This document shows, piece by piece, positions 25,996 through 35,187 of a stretch of DNA of 64,000 bases. Position numbers and translations under genes: made by a program. The DNA comes from Dyella_B nitratireducens (GTDB taxonomy: Bacteria; Pseudomonadota; Gammaproteobacteria; Xanthomonadales; Rhodanobacteraceae): assembly GCF_049532905.1 (NCBI RefSeq), contig NZ_CP064032.1, positions 5,208,001 through 5,272,000 of the forward strand. The letters run 5' to 3'. The notes beneath the pieces are model-generated. The model had not been told where the DNA came from, ran no database searches, and saw only the letters and a list, made by a program, of their open reading frames with translations. Position 1 is the first letter of the stretch; each line of letters begins with the position of its first letter.

Positions 25996-27222
25996 TCAAC
26001 CTGCGATCTTCATATTCGCAATGGCTTGCACGCGCGCTTTTTCTATGGCTGCCCCGATCGCTTGACCTTGCAATCCTTGCGCTAAAAAAGGTGCGGAGGT
26101 GATTGATGCCGCAGCATCACGTGCGTGTTGCAACCAGGCAGCTTGTGGATACTCACTGCTCTCGTGGCCGAGACGGCCGCGCTTATCAGCCATGCAAGCG
26201 GTAAGAAAAATTTGCAGCCTTTCTGGACGGCGCAATGCATCCAATCCCGTCAGTAGCTTCAATGCTGTGGCGGGTTTGAGTTCGAAGGCTCGATGAGCAT
26301 TGAGATGCTCGCGACATACCAGCTCGGCAAGTTCTGCGTGTTCGGTGGGCACTTTCAAGCGCGCGGCAAGTGCGCGCAAAGGTTGTACGCCGCGGTGTTC
26401 GTGGCCGACGTGACGCGGGAGTTCTTCTTTTGGGGTTAGTGCTTTGCCGAGATCATGAGTGAGTGCGCAGAAGCCGACCAGGTCGTTACCGGGCGCCAAT
26501 CTGGCAGCGGCATCCAGCACCATTTCCACATGGATGCCGGTGTCGATTTCGGGATGGAATTCGGCGCGTTGCGGAATGCCGTACAGGGCATCGATTTCTG
26601 GAAATAGCACGGCGAGTGCACCGGCTTCGCGCAATACGCGCAGAAAGGCCGAAGGCTGTGTTTCGCTGAGCGCCTTGCGTGTTTCCGCCCATACGCGTTC
26701 GGGTACGAGGTGATCGACTTCGCCGTCGCGCACCATCTGCTGCAGCAAGGCCATGGTTTCGTCGGCCACGGTGAAGCCGAGTGGTGCGAAGCGTGCGGCG
26801 AAACGAGCGACGCGCAGTAGGCGGACTGGATCTTCGACGAAAGCGGGCGAGACGTGCCGCAACACGCGTTGTTCAATGTCGCGCGCGCCACCGTAAGGAT
26901 CGACCAGTCGGCCATCCTCGTCTTCGGCCATGGCGTTGATGGTGAGGTCGCGTCGTGCGAGGTCTTGTTCCAGCGTTACATCTGGATCGGCGTGGAATGC
27001 AAAACCGTGATAGCCACGCCCGGTCTTGCGTTCGGTGCGGGCGAGGGCGTATTCCTCGTTCGTTTTCGGATGAAGGAATACCGGGAAATCCTTGCCGACG
27101 GGTTTGTAACCCAACGCAAGCATGTGTTCCGGCCGCGCACCGACGATCACGTGGTCGTGGTCGATCACCGGACGTCCCAGCAGTTTGTCACGGACCGCGC
27201 CGCCGACCAGGTAAGTACGCAT
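25996..27222 (-). CDS. cca: Multifunctional CCA tRNA nucleotidyltransferase
   Basis: 408 residues. Adds or repairs the 3' CCA of tRNA without a template. The N-terminal nucleotidyltransferase domain has VGGAVRDKLLG and the metal-binding Asp pair in VIDHDHVIVG; the tRNA-binding RRDLTINAMAED and EDPVRLLRVARFAARF blocks follow. The C-terminal half is an HD phosphohydrolase domain (CALTHDLGKA), as in the multifunctional gammaproteobacterial enzyme. It follows the NDUFA9-like gene by 23 bp. Confidence 0.93.
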   Translation of the reverse strand: MRTYLVGGAVRDKLLGRPVIDHDHVIVGARPEHMLALGYKPVGKDFPVFLHPKTNEEYALARTERKTGRGYHGFAFHADPDVTLEQDLARRDLTINAMAEDEDGRLVDPYGGARDIEQRVLRHVSPAFVEDPVRLLRVARFAARFAPLGFTVADETMALLQQMVRDGEVDHLVPERVWAETRKALSETQPSAFLRVLREAGALAVLFPEIDALYGIPQRAEFHPEIDTGIHVEMVLDAAARLAPGNDLVGFCALTHDLGKALTPKEELPRHVGHEHRGVQPLRALAARLKVPTEHAELAELVCREHLNAHRAFELKPATALKLLTGLDALRRPERLQIFLTACMADKRGRLGHESSEYPQAAWLQHARDAAASITSAPFLAQGLQGQAIGAAIEKARVQAIANMKIAG

Positions 27223-27245
27223 GCCTTATTGTGCCATGGCTCCTC

Positions 27246-28196
27246 CTACACGCCGTGATGGCGGAAGGTTTGGCGGGACAAGTCCAATCGGCGTTGCCGT
27301 GGCATGCCCTGGAGAACGCGCGACAGCAGTCGCGTGAACGACTGCGGCACGATGCCGAGCGAGGCATAGCCGTCCACGCTGCCGACGGAATCGGTGCCAA
27401 GGGACAAGAAGTTGTCAGGTGAGAAGGGTTTGCCGGGAAGCATGCCGGCGACCTGCGCCTGCAGCCGGCCAAGGCTGTCAGGTAGCGGCATGATCCGCGT
27501 GTGCAAGCCGGCCGCGTCGCGAATGGCATGCACGATCTCGCCCAGCGTAAGCACTTCGGGGCCATATAGTTCGAAGATGCGGCGAGAGACGCGCTTGTCG
27601 TTTGCGACACAACGCGCGATGGCCTCGGCAACATCGCCGACGTAGGTGGGTGCCATGCGCGAACTGGCACGCGCCAGCGGCAGCACGGGCAGCTTGCGCA
27701 GCAAACTGGCAAAGCGTGTGATGAGTCCATCGCCAGGCCCGAAGATCACGCTGGGTTCGTAGATCGTCCAGTCAAGCGAGGACACTTTGACCAGCGTTTC
27801 CGCTTCGCCACGTGTTTTCAGGTATTGCGACTGACCCTGGCCGGCTTTCAGCGAACTCATCTGATGCAGACGCTTTACACCGGTGGTCTGGCAGATGGCA
27901 ATCAAGCGTCGCGCCATCTCTACATGCGCGCGCTGGAAAGTATGAGCGCCGGTGTTGTTGAGGATGCCGATCAGGTTGATCACCGCATCGGTGCCTTCGC
28001 AGTGACGTCGTAACACGGCATCGTCGTAGACGTCTACACTGCGGATGGCGATGCTGGGCAGAACGGCCAGCGAGCGGTGCAGTTCGCGGTTGCGGGAAAG
28101 CAGAGTGATGCGGTGTCCATCGGCGGCAAGGCGTGGCACCAGGTAGCTGCCGACGAAACCGGTACCGCCAAGGATGACGATGCGCTGCGGAGTCAT
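27246..28196 (-). CDS. Complex I NDUFA9-like NAD(P)-binding protein
   Basis: 316 residues with an atypical short-chain dehydrogenase fold. The dinucleotide motif is VILGGTGFVGS at residues about 6-16; KTRGEAETLV is in the place of the usual YxxxK catalytic block, and SVIFGPGDG follows. This family (NDUFA9-like) is widespread in proteobacteria; most lack a proven activity. The start at 28196 gives a motif close to the N-terminus; a longer frame to 28232 has no support. Upstream lies palindrome copy 3, then slt, on the same strand. Confidence 0.8.
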   Translation of the reverse strand: MTPQRIVILGGTGFVGSYLVPRLAADGHRITLLSRNRELHRSLAVLPSIAIRSVDVYDDAVLRRHCEGTDAVINLIGILNNTGAHTFQRAHVEMARRLIAICQTTGVKRLHQMSSLKAGQGQSQYLKTRGEAETLVKVSSLDWTIYEPSVIFGPGDGLITRFASLLRKLPVLPLARASSRMAPTYVGDVAEAIARCVANDKRVSRRIFELYGPEVLTLGEIVHAIRDAAGLHTRIMPLPDSLGRLQAQVAGMLPGKPFSPDNFLSLGTDSVGSVDGYASLGIVPQSFTRLLSRVLQGMPRQRRLDLSRQTFRHHGV

Positions 28197-28248
28197 GGCG
28201 AACGTCCTCCTGCTGTTTGGGAGGGAATCCATCTCGCCGCAATTTTAC

Positions 28249-28321
28249 GTAAGTTGGGGTGCAAACCCCAACATCGCGTCATGTCAGGGATGGTGATGTT
28301 GGGGTTTGCACCCCAACCTAC
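28249..28321. repeat. Recurrent palindromic element, copy 3
   Basis: Arms 28249-28275 and 28295-28321 (27 bp, one mismatch) around 19 bp. It lies between two genes on the same strand (slt and the NDUFA9-like gene). The TAA stop of slt begins at the very next base pair (28322-28324), so again the element abuts a stop codon. Confidence 0.9.
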
Positions 28322-30397
28322 TTAGTGCACCGCATCCGTCGTGGGCTTATTCGTTGCCGACGTTGCCGCAGGTGCGGGTGCGGATGCCGCTGAGGCCACG
28401 GCTGGCGCCGGGCAGGTCAGGTCCCGGCGATCGTTCGGTGGGTCCACGCGGCTATACGCTTGCCCGATCGGCACCATGCGGGTGGAGAGCGGTGCGGCAT
28501 TGCCGTGCAGGCGCCAGTCGTAGATCACGCTGTAATACATCACGCGCGCCACGTATTCGCGGGTTTCCTTGAAGGGAATGGTGGCGATGAACAGGTCGGG
28601 CGGCAGTTGGCTGCGCGTGGTGAGCCACTGGTTCACACGCGCCGCACCGGCGTTATACGCGGCGCTTGCCAGCCACGGCGAACCATTGAAGCGCCCAGCC
28701 ATCTGTGCCAGATAGCGCGTGCCCAGTTCGATGTTCACAGCCGGATCGTACAGGCTGTCACCACCGTTCCAGGGCAGTCCGTTGCGGCGTGCCACCTCGG
28801 CGCCGGCGCTAGGCAGCAGTTGCATCAGCCCGCGCGCGTCGGCAGCAGATTGCGCATCGCTCATCCACGCGCTTTCCACGCGCAGGATGCCATAGGCCCA
28901 GGACGGATCGATGCCAGCCTGCTCGGCCTGCGGTACCAGGCCATCCTGGCTGGCCAGCGGAAAGCGCAACGGGTAGTAGCTGAGTGCGTCGCCTTTGTTG
29001 AACGAGAATACCGCGCGGTCGTACCAGCCGCGTTCGTTGGCGAGGATCACGGCTTGCTGGATCGTCTGCGCATCGGCGTTGGCCAACGCCTGGCTCCATT
29101 CGCGGCGCGCCGGCTTGGGCATGCCCACCGCGAACAGTTCGAACGCGCGGCGGATGCCGGGGATAGCCAGCACGGCTTGCTGCGTCTGCGGATTGGCTGC
29201 CAGTTGCGTGCTGCATAGTGCGTACGGGGCGTGCTGGTGATCGGCGGCCAGATAACCGAAATAGCTGGATTGATCGGCCACGCTGGCATACACGCGTTGC
29301 GCTTCTTCGGTGCGGCCCAGTTCGTTCAAAGCACGCGCGTGGAAGTACTGCCACTCGTCATCCTGCTGCTGCGCAGGCGGCATGGCGGCAATGCCATCCA
29401 ACACGGCTTGCCAATTCTTTTCCGCTAGTGCTACACGCACGCGCCATTCGCGACTGGCTGACGTTTGTGCGGAAGGCGGCAGGTTGACCAGGCGCGCCAG
29501 CGCGTTGTCGTCGAAGTCGGTGGCGTGAAAGACGGCCAGCGCATTGAGTACATGGTTGCGCTGTTCCGTCGTGAAGTGGAAACGGCGTTGCAGCTGCTGC
29601 CAGGCCGTGTCAGCCATGTCGGACTGGCGCCGCGCCAAACGCACCAGCGCCAGCGCGGCGGCTTGGCGTGAGCGCAGGTTGTCGGGCCATTGCTTGGCCG
29701 CCATCACGGCAGCGGCAGGATCGTTGAGCGCCAAGGCGAAGTTCTGCGCTGTCCTGGCTTCGTCTGGCGACAGCCACTGGGCCATGCCGGAGACCGTGCT
29801 GGCCTTGCCCGCTTCCACGGCCGCGTCGATGCGCGACCAGATGCGTTCGGGTGTCAGCAGCCCCTGGTCGTACGCGGCCTGCAATACGGGATCGCACGCG
29901 GAAGGCAGCGAGGGCTCGGCCCATAGCGAGGCCAGGTCGCGGTTGAAATCCAACTTGGCGCTGCCGGCAAGTTGCGCCTGCAGGGCATCGCAGCTCAGTG
30001 CATTGCCAAGCCCCGGTTGGTACATCGCGACGAAGTCGGTCCAATCCTGGCGACGCGCCAGCTCCTGCAGGAAATCGCGACGCAAATCGCTGCTGGGAAT
30101 CAGGTCGGGATATTGCCGCAGATAGGCTTCCACGGTGGGACGATCCACCTGCTGCAGATCGTGTTCCAGCGAGGCTGCTTGCAGATACGGATATAGCGGA
30201 TAGTCCTTGAGGCCCTCGGCCAGCGCGCGCCAGCTGTCGCCGCCCTGGCTGGCGGCGGCATAAGCCTGCTTGAACGCCGCACGCTGCGATGCCAGCGACG
30301 CATCATCCGTTTGCGCGGCTACCGCACCAGCCAGCATCCCGCCGGCAATAACGGTCAAAAAACAGCGGCCGAGACGCGATACGGCTAGCGAGGCCAT
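28322..30397 (-). CDS. slt: Soluble lytic murein transglycosylase
   Basis: 691-residue periplasmic enzyme that cleaves peptidoglycan glycan strands to anhydromuropeptides. The start is the ATG at 30397 with GGAG upstream. A signal peptide ends near AVAAQ. Residues about 30-460 form the alpha-helical superhelical U and L domains of Slt70, and about 490-640 the lysozyme-like catalytic domain: the catalytic Glu508 lies in GILRVESAW, followed by ARGLMQLLPSAG and LGTRYLAQM. The C-terminus is an Ala/Pro/Thr-rich tail. The length is a little over E. coli Slt (about 645). Confidence 0.9.
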   Translation of the reverse strand: MASLAVSRLGRCFLTVIAGGMLAGAVAAQTDDASLASQRAAFKQAYAAASQGGDSWRALAEGLKDYPLYPYLQAASLEHDLQQVDRPTVEAYLRQYPDLIPSSDLRRDFLQELARRQDWTDFVAMYQPGLGNALSCDALQAQLAGSAKLDFNRDLASLWAEPSLPSACDPVLQAAYDQGLLTPERIWSRIDAAVEAGKASTVSGMAQWLSPDEARTAQNFALALNDPAAAVMAAKQWPDNLRSRQAAALALVRLARRQSDMADTAWQQLQRRFHFTTEQRNHVLNALAVFHATDFDDNALARLVNLPPSAQTSASREWRVRVALAEKNWQAVLDGIAAMPPAQQQDDEWQYFHARALNELGRTEEAQRVYASVADQSSYFGYLAADHQHAPYALCSTQLAANPQTQQAVLAIPGIRRAFELFAVGMPKPARREWSQALANADAQTIQQAVILANERGWYDRAVFSFNKGDALSYYPLRFPLASQDGLVPQAEQAGIDPSWAYGILRVESAWMSDAQSAADARGLMQLLPSAGAEVARRNGLPWNGGDSLYDPAVNIELGTRYLAQMAGRFNGSPWLASAAYNAGAARVNQWLTTRSQLPPDLFIATIPFKETREYVARVMYYSVIYDWRLHGNAAPLSTRMVPIGQAYSRVDPPNDRRDLTCPAPAVASAASAPAPAATSATNKPTTDAVH

Positions 30398-30624
30398 GCG
30401 GACTCCAGTTCCTGCGGACAATCAGGGGCAGTGTAATGGATGAGTTTTTGCGGGTATGAACAGAGCTTCACGAGGCGCGTGTCAGGTACGTCATGGCTTG
30501 CGTTTCGAACTGCGTCATGACACGCCGGCTTCTGTCTTCCGTTGAATGTCGCCTTGCCCGTTCCCTGATCCCCGTTCCCCACTTATCCTTCAACGTTCCG
30601 CCCCAAGACGCGCCCAAGACCCGC

Positions 30625-32238
30625 ATGTCATCCAAGCCCAAGAGTGTCGCCCATTACAGTCTTGCCTGGCTGGCGCTGATCCTGGCGACGTTAGCCGGGT
30701 TGGCGTGGTGGTGGCAGATCGGCAGGCCGGTGGATTTGCCGGATGCGCCGTCAGCACGCATTGCCTGTGTGTCTTACGCGCCATTTCGCAAGCCGGGCGA
30801 AACGCCGTTCGATCGACATTTCGTGATAACGCCTGAGCGCATTGATGAAGACTTGCGTGCGCTGTCGCAACGCTTTGACTGTGTGCGCACCTATTCGCAA
30901 AGCAATGGCCTGGCTGCGGTGCCGGCGATTGCTGCGCGTTATCACATGCAGGTGCTGATGGGCATCTGGTTGGGAAACGTGCCGAAGATCAATGATGTCG
31001 AGATTGAACAGGGAGTCGCTACCGCCAACGCCAATCCCAAGGTGATCCGCGGAATCGTCGTCGGCAATGAAGTGCTGTTGCGCGGTGATTTATCACCCAA
31101 GCGGCTGGCCGAATACATCCGTCGGGTACGCGCGGCCGTGCCAGCCTCGATTCCGGTCACCTATGCCGATGTGTGGGAAAACTGGCTGCGTTATCCCCAA
31201 ATGGCGAGTGCGGTGGATTTCGTCACGATCCATATCCTGCCGTATTGGGAAAACAATCCGGTCGCGGCCATCGATGCCGTGCAACACGTCGAGGATGTGT
31301 ACACACGCATACAGCATACGTTTCCCGGCAAGCAGGTGATGATCGGCGAAACCGGCTGGCCCAGTGAGGGACGCCTGCGTCGCTCCGCCGAGCCTAGCCT
31401 GGTGGATGAAGCGCTGTATCTGCGCAGCTTCCTGCGCTATGCCGTCCAGGTGCATATGCCTTACAACGTGATCGAGACGTTTGATCAACCATGGAAGCGC
31501 CAACTGGAAGGTACCGTGGGCGGCTACTGGGGCATTTTCGATTCGGATGCCAAGCCGAAATTCCCCATGCTCGGGCCGGTGACGGAAGATCCGCAGTGGT
31601 GGCTGGGATGGTTGGCAGGTGTCATGGGCGCAGCAGCTTTTGCTGTCGCGGGCGGCCGGCGCCGCAGCTGGCATGGCATCCGGGGTTGGCTGGCTTTGCT
31701 GCTGGCAGGTTTCGCCGCAGGTACCTCTGCCGCATGGCAGCTGCGGCAAATGATGTTTGCTTGCCAGTGGTGGTGGGAATGGCTGATTTCAGCGGTGTGC
31801 CTGGCTGGGGCATTGGCGATTGCTGCAGCGTTGGCACGGCGTATTGCGGCGCATCTGGCTGATCATCACGATCACACCGAGCCTTCGCAATGGTGGCGTT
31901 ACTGTGCCATGTTCGCGCTGGTGCTCTACGACATCCTGCTGGCGTTCAACGGACGCTACATGGATTTTCCAATGGGTTTGTTCTGCCTGCCGTGCGTCGC
32001 CTACGGTGTGTTTGGCCTGTTGACGCGTGAGTTCATCATGCCGTCGACGGAGCAGCGCTTCATGGCATGTGTCGGCCCCTTGCTGGCGATCGCACCCGTC
32101 GTGCAAGAAGTGGGCATGAACAAAGTGACGTGGTTATGGCTGGGTTTGAATCTGGCGATTGCCGTGCCGGTCTGGGTGGCCTGGCGTCATCATCATGCTG
32201 TTCGTCTGCAGTCGTACCAGGCGCAGACTGCCGATTAG
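30625..32238 (+). CDS. Membrane-anchored GH17 glucanase/glucanosyltransferase
   Basis: 537 residues. One helix (residues about 10-30) is followed by a periplasmic glycoside hydrolase family 17 domain (about 45-340), with acid/base Glu149 in VVGNEV and nucleophile Glu242 in IGETGWPSEGR, both in the conserved GH17 contexts. The C-terminal 200 residues have about six to seven membrane helices. GH17 domains joined to membrane parts occur in bacterial enzymes that remodel beta-1,3-linked glucans such as periplasmic cyclic glucans. The last 105 bp overlap, on the other strand, the end of the next gene. It is divergent from slt. Confidence 0.75.
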   Translation: MSSKPKSVAHYSLAWLALILATLAGLAWWWQIGRPVDLPDAPSARIACVSYAPFRKPGETPFDRHFVITPERIDEDLRALSQRFDCVRTYSQSNGLAAVPAIAARYHMQVLMGIWLGNVPKINDVEIEQGVATANANPKVIRGIVVGNEVLLRGDLSPKRLAEYIRRVRAAVPASIPVTYADVWENWLRYPQMASAVDFVTIHILPYWENNPVAAIDAVQHVEDVYTRIQHTFPGKQVMIGETGWPSEGRLRRSAEPSLVDEALYLRSFLRYAVQVHMPYNVIETFDQPWKRQLEGTVGGYWGIFDSDAKPKFPMLGPVTEDPQWWLGWLAGVMGAAAFAVAGGRRRSWHGIRGWLALLLAGFAAGTSAAWQLRQMMFACQWWWEWLISAVCLAGALAIAAALARRIAAHLADHHDHTEPSQWWRYCAMFALVLYDILLAFNGRYMDFPMGLFCLPCVAYGVFGLLTREFIMPSTEQRFMACVGPLLAIAPVVQEVGMNKVTWLWLGLNLAIAVPVWVAWRHHHAVRLQSYQAQTAD

Positions 32239-32559
32239 CAGTGCGACCGCACCGGGGTAGTAGCAATACAGGATCACGGCAAGCACACCAAGCGCAGCCG
32301 CCAGCCATGCCAGCCATGGCTTTTTCCAGATCAGCGACAGTGCAGTCACGACGATGGCAGCGATGCCAAAGCCGTAGGAATTGAAACCGAGCACGATCGC
32401 AGCGCGCGCACCGCACCACGCCGGACCATTCCCGTCGTCACAAAGATGCGCGAGCTCGGGCGGCTCGATGAAGCCGTAACGCAGCCAGGCCGTAAACAGG
32501 CCAAATATCAACAATAGAAACCAGGGAAGGGCGATCGGAAAGAAACGTCGTGCGCTCAT
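32134..32559 (-). CDS. Small membrane protein of unknown function
   Basis: 141 residues with about three membrane helices (near residues 8-25, 52-75 and 80-110) and a Cys pair in LCDDGNGPAWCGAR between the first two. The C-terminal 30 residues are polar, and the last 35 codons lie antisense to the end of the GH17 gene. The start overlaps the stop of the endonuclease-like gene by 4 bp, which argues that it is real. Not recognised further. Confidence 0.6.
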   Translation of the reverse strand: MSARRFFPIALPWFLLLIFGLFTAWLRYGFIEPPELAHLCDDGNGPAWCGARAAIVLGFNSYGFGIAAIVVTALSLIWKKPWLAWLAAALGVLAVILYCYYPGAVALLIGSLRLVRLQTNSMMMTPGHPDRHGNRQIQTQP

Positions 32560-33338
32560 TTGTGTGTTTTAGTTGAGGCCAAGGGAAGCTGGATGTCAGC
32601 AGCCAGCGCCAGATGATCGGAAAACGCCTGCGGCAGCGTCCACATCTTGTCGATGCGAATACCGGACGACACCAGAATGTGATCGAGCGCGCGCCGCGGC
32701 TTCCAGCTTGGAAACGTCGGTACCGCTTGTTCCGGCGGCTGCAGGCTCGAATGGGCAAACAGATGACGCATTTCCGCGCTGCGCGTATCGGTGTTGAGAT
32801 CGCCCATCAATACGGCATGCGGATGATCCTGCAGTACCTCAGCGATGAAGGCGAGTTGCTTCGCACGCGCCTGCGCACTCAGTGAAAGATGCGCAATTAC
32901 CACCGCCAATCCGCCGGCTTCGTCGCCGAAGCGTGCCAGCAAGGCGCCGCGACCGGGAATGCGGCTGGGCAGGGGATAGTCGACCACCACCTCCGGTTCC
33001 AGCCGGCAGATCAGCCCGTTGGCGGTATGCGAAAGCTGGGCGACCGGTCGGTTCGGCTGATGACTCCAGAACGGCATGCCGGAGGTTTCCGCAAGGTAGC
33101 GCGTCTGGTTGAGGAAGCCGGAACGCAAGCTGCCGGCATCGGCTTCCTGCAGGCCAACGACGTCGAATTGCGGCAGCAGTTCGGCGAGGCGATCAAGGTT
33201 GTCTAGCTTGCTGCGCGCAGGCAATACCGCGTTGATGCCACGCGTCACGTACTGGTGATAACGCTGCACGCTGGCCCCCGCCAGAATATTGCAGCTCAGG
33301 AGGCGCAGCCGTTGATGCTTGGCAGGGGCGCGTGTCAT
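32556..33338 (-). CDS. Endonuclease/exonuclease/phosphatase-fold protein
   Basis: 260 residues of the EEP superfamily. The early LLSCNILAG (Asn metal site) and VGLQEADAG (Glu metal site), the middle VIAHLSLSAQARAKQL, MGDLNTD (Asp-x-Asn) and the final SDHLALAADI (Asp-His) are the five family landmarks, so catalysis is likely. No signal peptide is seen, so it acts in the cytoplasm. The substrate may be a nucleic acid or a phosphodiester lipid. It is followed by the small membrane protein in an overlapping pair. Confidence 0.82.
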   Translation of the reverse strand: MTRAPAKHQRLRLLSCNILAGASVQRYHQYVTRGINAVLPARSKLDNLDRLAELLPQFDVVGLQEADAGSLRSGFLNQTRYLAETSGMPFWSHQPNRPVAQLSHTANGLICRLEPEVVVDYPLPSRIPGRGALLARFGDEAGGLAVVIAHLSLSAQARAKQLAFIAEVLQDHPHAVLMGDLNTDTRSAEMRHLFAHSSLQPPEQAVPTFPSWKPRRALDHILVSSGIRIDKMWTLPQAFSDHLALAADIQLPLASTKTHK

Positions 33339-33391
33339 GGAAACGACATCGGGGATGCTCGGGGAGCGGATCGGGGCATCCTAAAGGGTCT

Positions 33392-33452
33392 CGATGCGGT
33401 TATTGTGAAAACCGCATCGGCAAGGCTGCTTCGGCGTGGCGTCGAAGCAGCC
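33392..33452. repeat. Two adjacent stem-loops between dsbA-like and EEP genes
   Basis: Stem 1: CGATGCGGTT (33392-33401) with AACCGCATCG (33410-33419), 10 pairs, 8-base loop. Stem 2: GGCTGCTTCG (33424-33433) with CGAAGCAGCC (33443-33452), 10 pairs, 9-base loop. On the minus strand they follow the DsbA-like gene directly, so they may protect or terminate its transcript, though no T-run follows. Confidence 0.6.
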
Positions 33453-33459
33453 CGTCGGT

Positions 33460-34116
33460 TTACTGCTTGGTGTTCAATTCTTTCTGCACTAGCCACTTGG
33501 TGAGATCCACCAATTCACCGAAGCTCTTGATGTTGGCGCTGCGATACTTGCCATCGACCACGATGGTGGGTGTGCCATCCACACCCCAGGCCTGGATCAG
33601 TGCGAGATCTTTCTTGATCTGCGCATCCACTTCCGGCGAGTTGGCGATCACCATGAACTGGCCGCGATTGACACCTTGGCTTGCATAGAAGTCCGCGATT
33701 TCATCCATCGAGTTGATCGGGTACTGCTCTTTGAATTTCTTGTCGAACAATAGATCGTGTGTGCGGTCGAGCACGCCCAGCTTCTTGGCGGCGTAGTAGG
33801 CGCGTGCGAACGGCACCCAGCTGTCGTTGAACGGTGCCGGCACCAGTTTGAACTCCACGTCCTTGGGCAGCGACTTGCGCAGCTCATCGGCATAGGTGGA
33901 GAACTCGGCGCAGTGGATGCAAGCGTAGGAGAACACTTCCACCACTTCGACCTTGCCGCTGCTGCTGGCGCGCTGATAAGGCGCAGACAGCGTGACGTAC
34001 TGGTTGCCGTCGGTAAACGGGGCTGCGGTGTCACCGGGAGCGGCCGCACTGCAAGCAGTGGTCAGCAGCAAGCCGCAGAGCATAGTGGCGAGACGGAATC
34101 GGGCGGTCTTGAACAT
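33460..34116 (-). CDS. DsbA-like thiol:disulfide interchange protein
   Basis: 218 residues; secretory leader with a Cys at 22 (TTAC), so a lipoprotein or a periplasmic protein. The thioredoxin fold has active-site Cys66 and Cys69 (CIHC), a helical insert, and the cis-Pro loop GTPTIVVDG. DsbA enzymes form disulfides in periplasmic proteins. The family member next door (34200-35093) has CPAC, so the two probably differ in redox potential. In Xanthomonadales this tandem is commonly called DsbA1/DsbA2. Confidence 0.85.
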   Translation of the reverse strand: MFKTARFRLATMLCGLLLTTACSAAAPGDTAAPFTDGNQYVTLSAPYQRASSSGKVEVVEVFSYACIHCAEFSTYADELRKSLPKDVEFKLVPAPFNDSWVPFARAYYAAKKLGVLDRTHDLLFDKKFKEQYPINSMDEIADFYASQGVNRGQFMVIANSPEVDAQIKKDLALIQAWGVDGTPTIVVDGKYRSANIKSFGELVDLTKWLVQKELNTKQ

Positions 34117-34154
34117 GGGTCTTCCTGATGACGAAGCTCGTCAAATTTTCTGAG

Positions 34155-34185
34155 TCAAAACAAAAGCGCCCGGCGGACCGGGCGC
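34155..34185 (-). terminator. Rho-independent terminator of the second dsbA-like gene
   Basis: On the minus strand the stem GCGCCCGG (34185-34178) pairs with CCGGGCGC (34173-34166) around a 4-base loop and is followed by TTTTGTTTTGA (34165-34155). It lies 15 bp after the stop of the 34200-35093 gene and before the next DsbA-like gene, so the two are separate transcription units at least in part. Confidence 0.85.
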
Positions 34186-34199
34186 TGTGCGTGCTTGGC

Positions 34200-35093
34200 T
34201 TACTTGCCCGCGGCTTCCTTGGCGACGAGCCATTTGGTCAGCTCGATCGACTGCGGGTAGCCGCCCGCATCGCCTACCGTGAAACGGTATTTGCCGTTGA
34301 CGACGATGGTGGGCGTGGCATCCACGCCATACGCTTTCATCATGTCGTCGGCGCGCTTCATCTGCGTGTTGATGCTGAAGGAATTGGCTACGGCCACAAA
34401 CTGCTTGGGATCGACGCCGTACTTGGCGTAGAACTTCGCTACATCATCGATCTTCGGCCATGCCGATTGCGGCTTCGGGCGATTGGTGGTGAGATCGTAG
34501 GTCGCCAGTTCGCCGGTCTTCCATATTGCGTCGAACATCGCGTCGTGGGTTTTCCCGACCACGCCCAGCGCCTTGGCGGCATAGTAGGCGCGTTGGAACA
34601 GCGGCCAGTTTTCATCCGGGCGGAACGAGGCCGGCAGATAAGTCATCACCGCATTCGACGGCAGGCTCATTTCCAGCTGATCGACGGTGGTGTGAAACGC
34701 ATTGCAGGCCGGGCAGGCGTAGGAGAACACTTCCGTCACCACGATCTTGTCGGGATTGCCGGTCGGCTGTTGCGGCTCGATCGTGAAGTAGTTCTTGCCT
34801 TCCACCCACTTGCCGTTGTCGACGAAGGGTTCGGCGGGTGCGGAAGGCTGCTTGGTTGCAGTGGCCGTCGACGCCGATGTAGGCACGGCGGCGGTGCTGG
34901 CGGATGCGGCAGTGGACGTGGTTGCCGGGGCCTGAGCCGTGCTGGCGGGAGCCGGCTTCGCGGCCGAGGCCGAGGTGGCCGGGGCGGATGTCTGGGCCGG
35001 CGCGGGTTGCGGCGCCGTGGTATCGGAGCCGTTGTGACTGCAGGCGGCAAGCGCGATCAACGCCGCGCAAAGGAAAGACAAACGCTTCAGCAT
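34200..35093 (-). CDS. DsbA-like lipoprotein with long Ala/Thr/Pro linker
   Basis: 297 residues. A lipobox LAAC places the lipidated Cys at residue 18. Residues about 25-90 are a low-complexity Ala/Thr/Ser/Pro linker. The thioredoxin domain has Cys127 and Cys130 (CPAC), and the cis-Pro loop ATPTIVVNG. It should be a membrane-tethered oxidase of periplasmic thiols, the linker giving reach. Followed by a clear terminator. Confidence 0.85.
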   Translation of the reverse strand: MLKRLSFLCAALIALAACSHNGSDTTAPQPAPAQTSAPATSASAAKPAPASTAQAPATTSTAASASTAAVPTSASTATATKQPSAPAEPFVDNGKWVEGKNYFTIEPQQPTGNPDKIVVTEVFSYACPACNAFHTTVDQLEMSLPSNAVMTYLPASFRPDENWPLFQRAYYAAKALGVVGKTHDAMFDAIWKTGELATYDLTTNRPKPQSAWPKIDDVAKFYAKYGVDPKQFVAVANSFSINTQMKRADDMMKAYGVDATPTIVVNGKYRFTVGDAGGYPQSIELTKWLVAKEAAGK

Positions 35094-35187
35094 GGCTGGC
35101 CTCGGGGGATGGAAAACGGGGGATGCTCCGATGCATTTTACGAAAAATGGATCAGGGCATCCCTAGGACAACATGGCCGGCGCTAAG

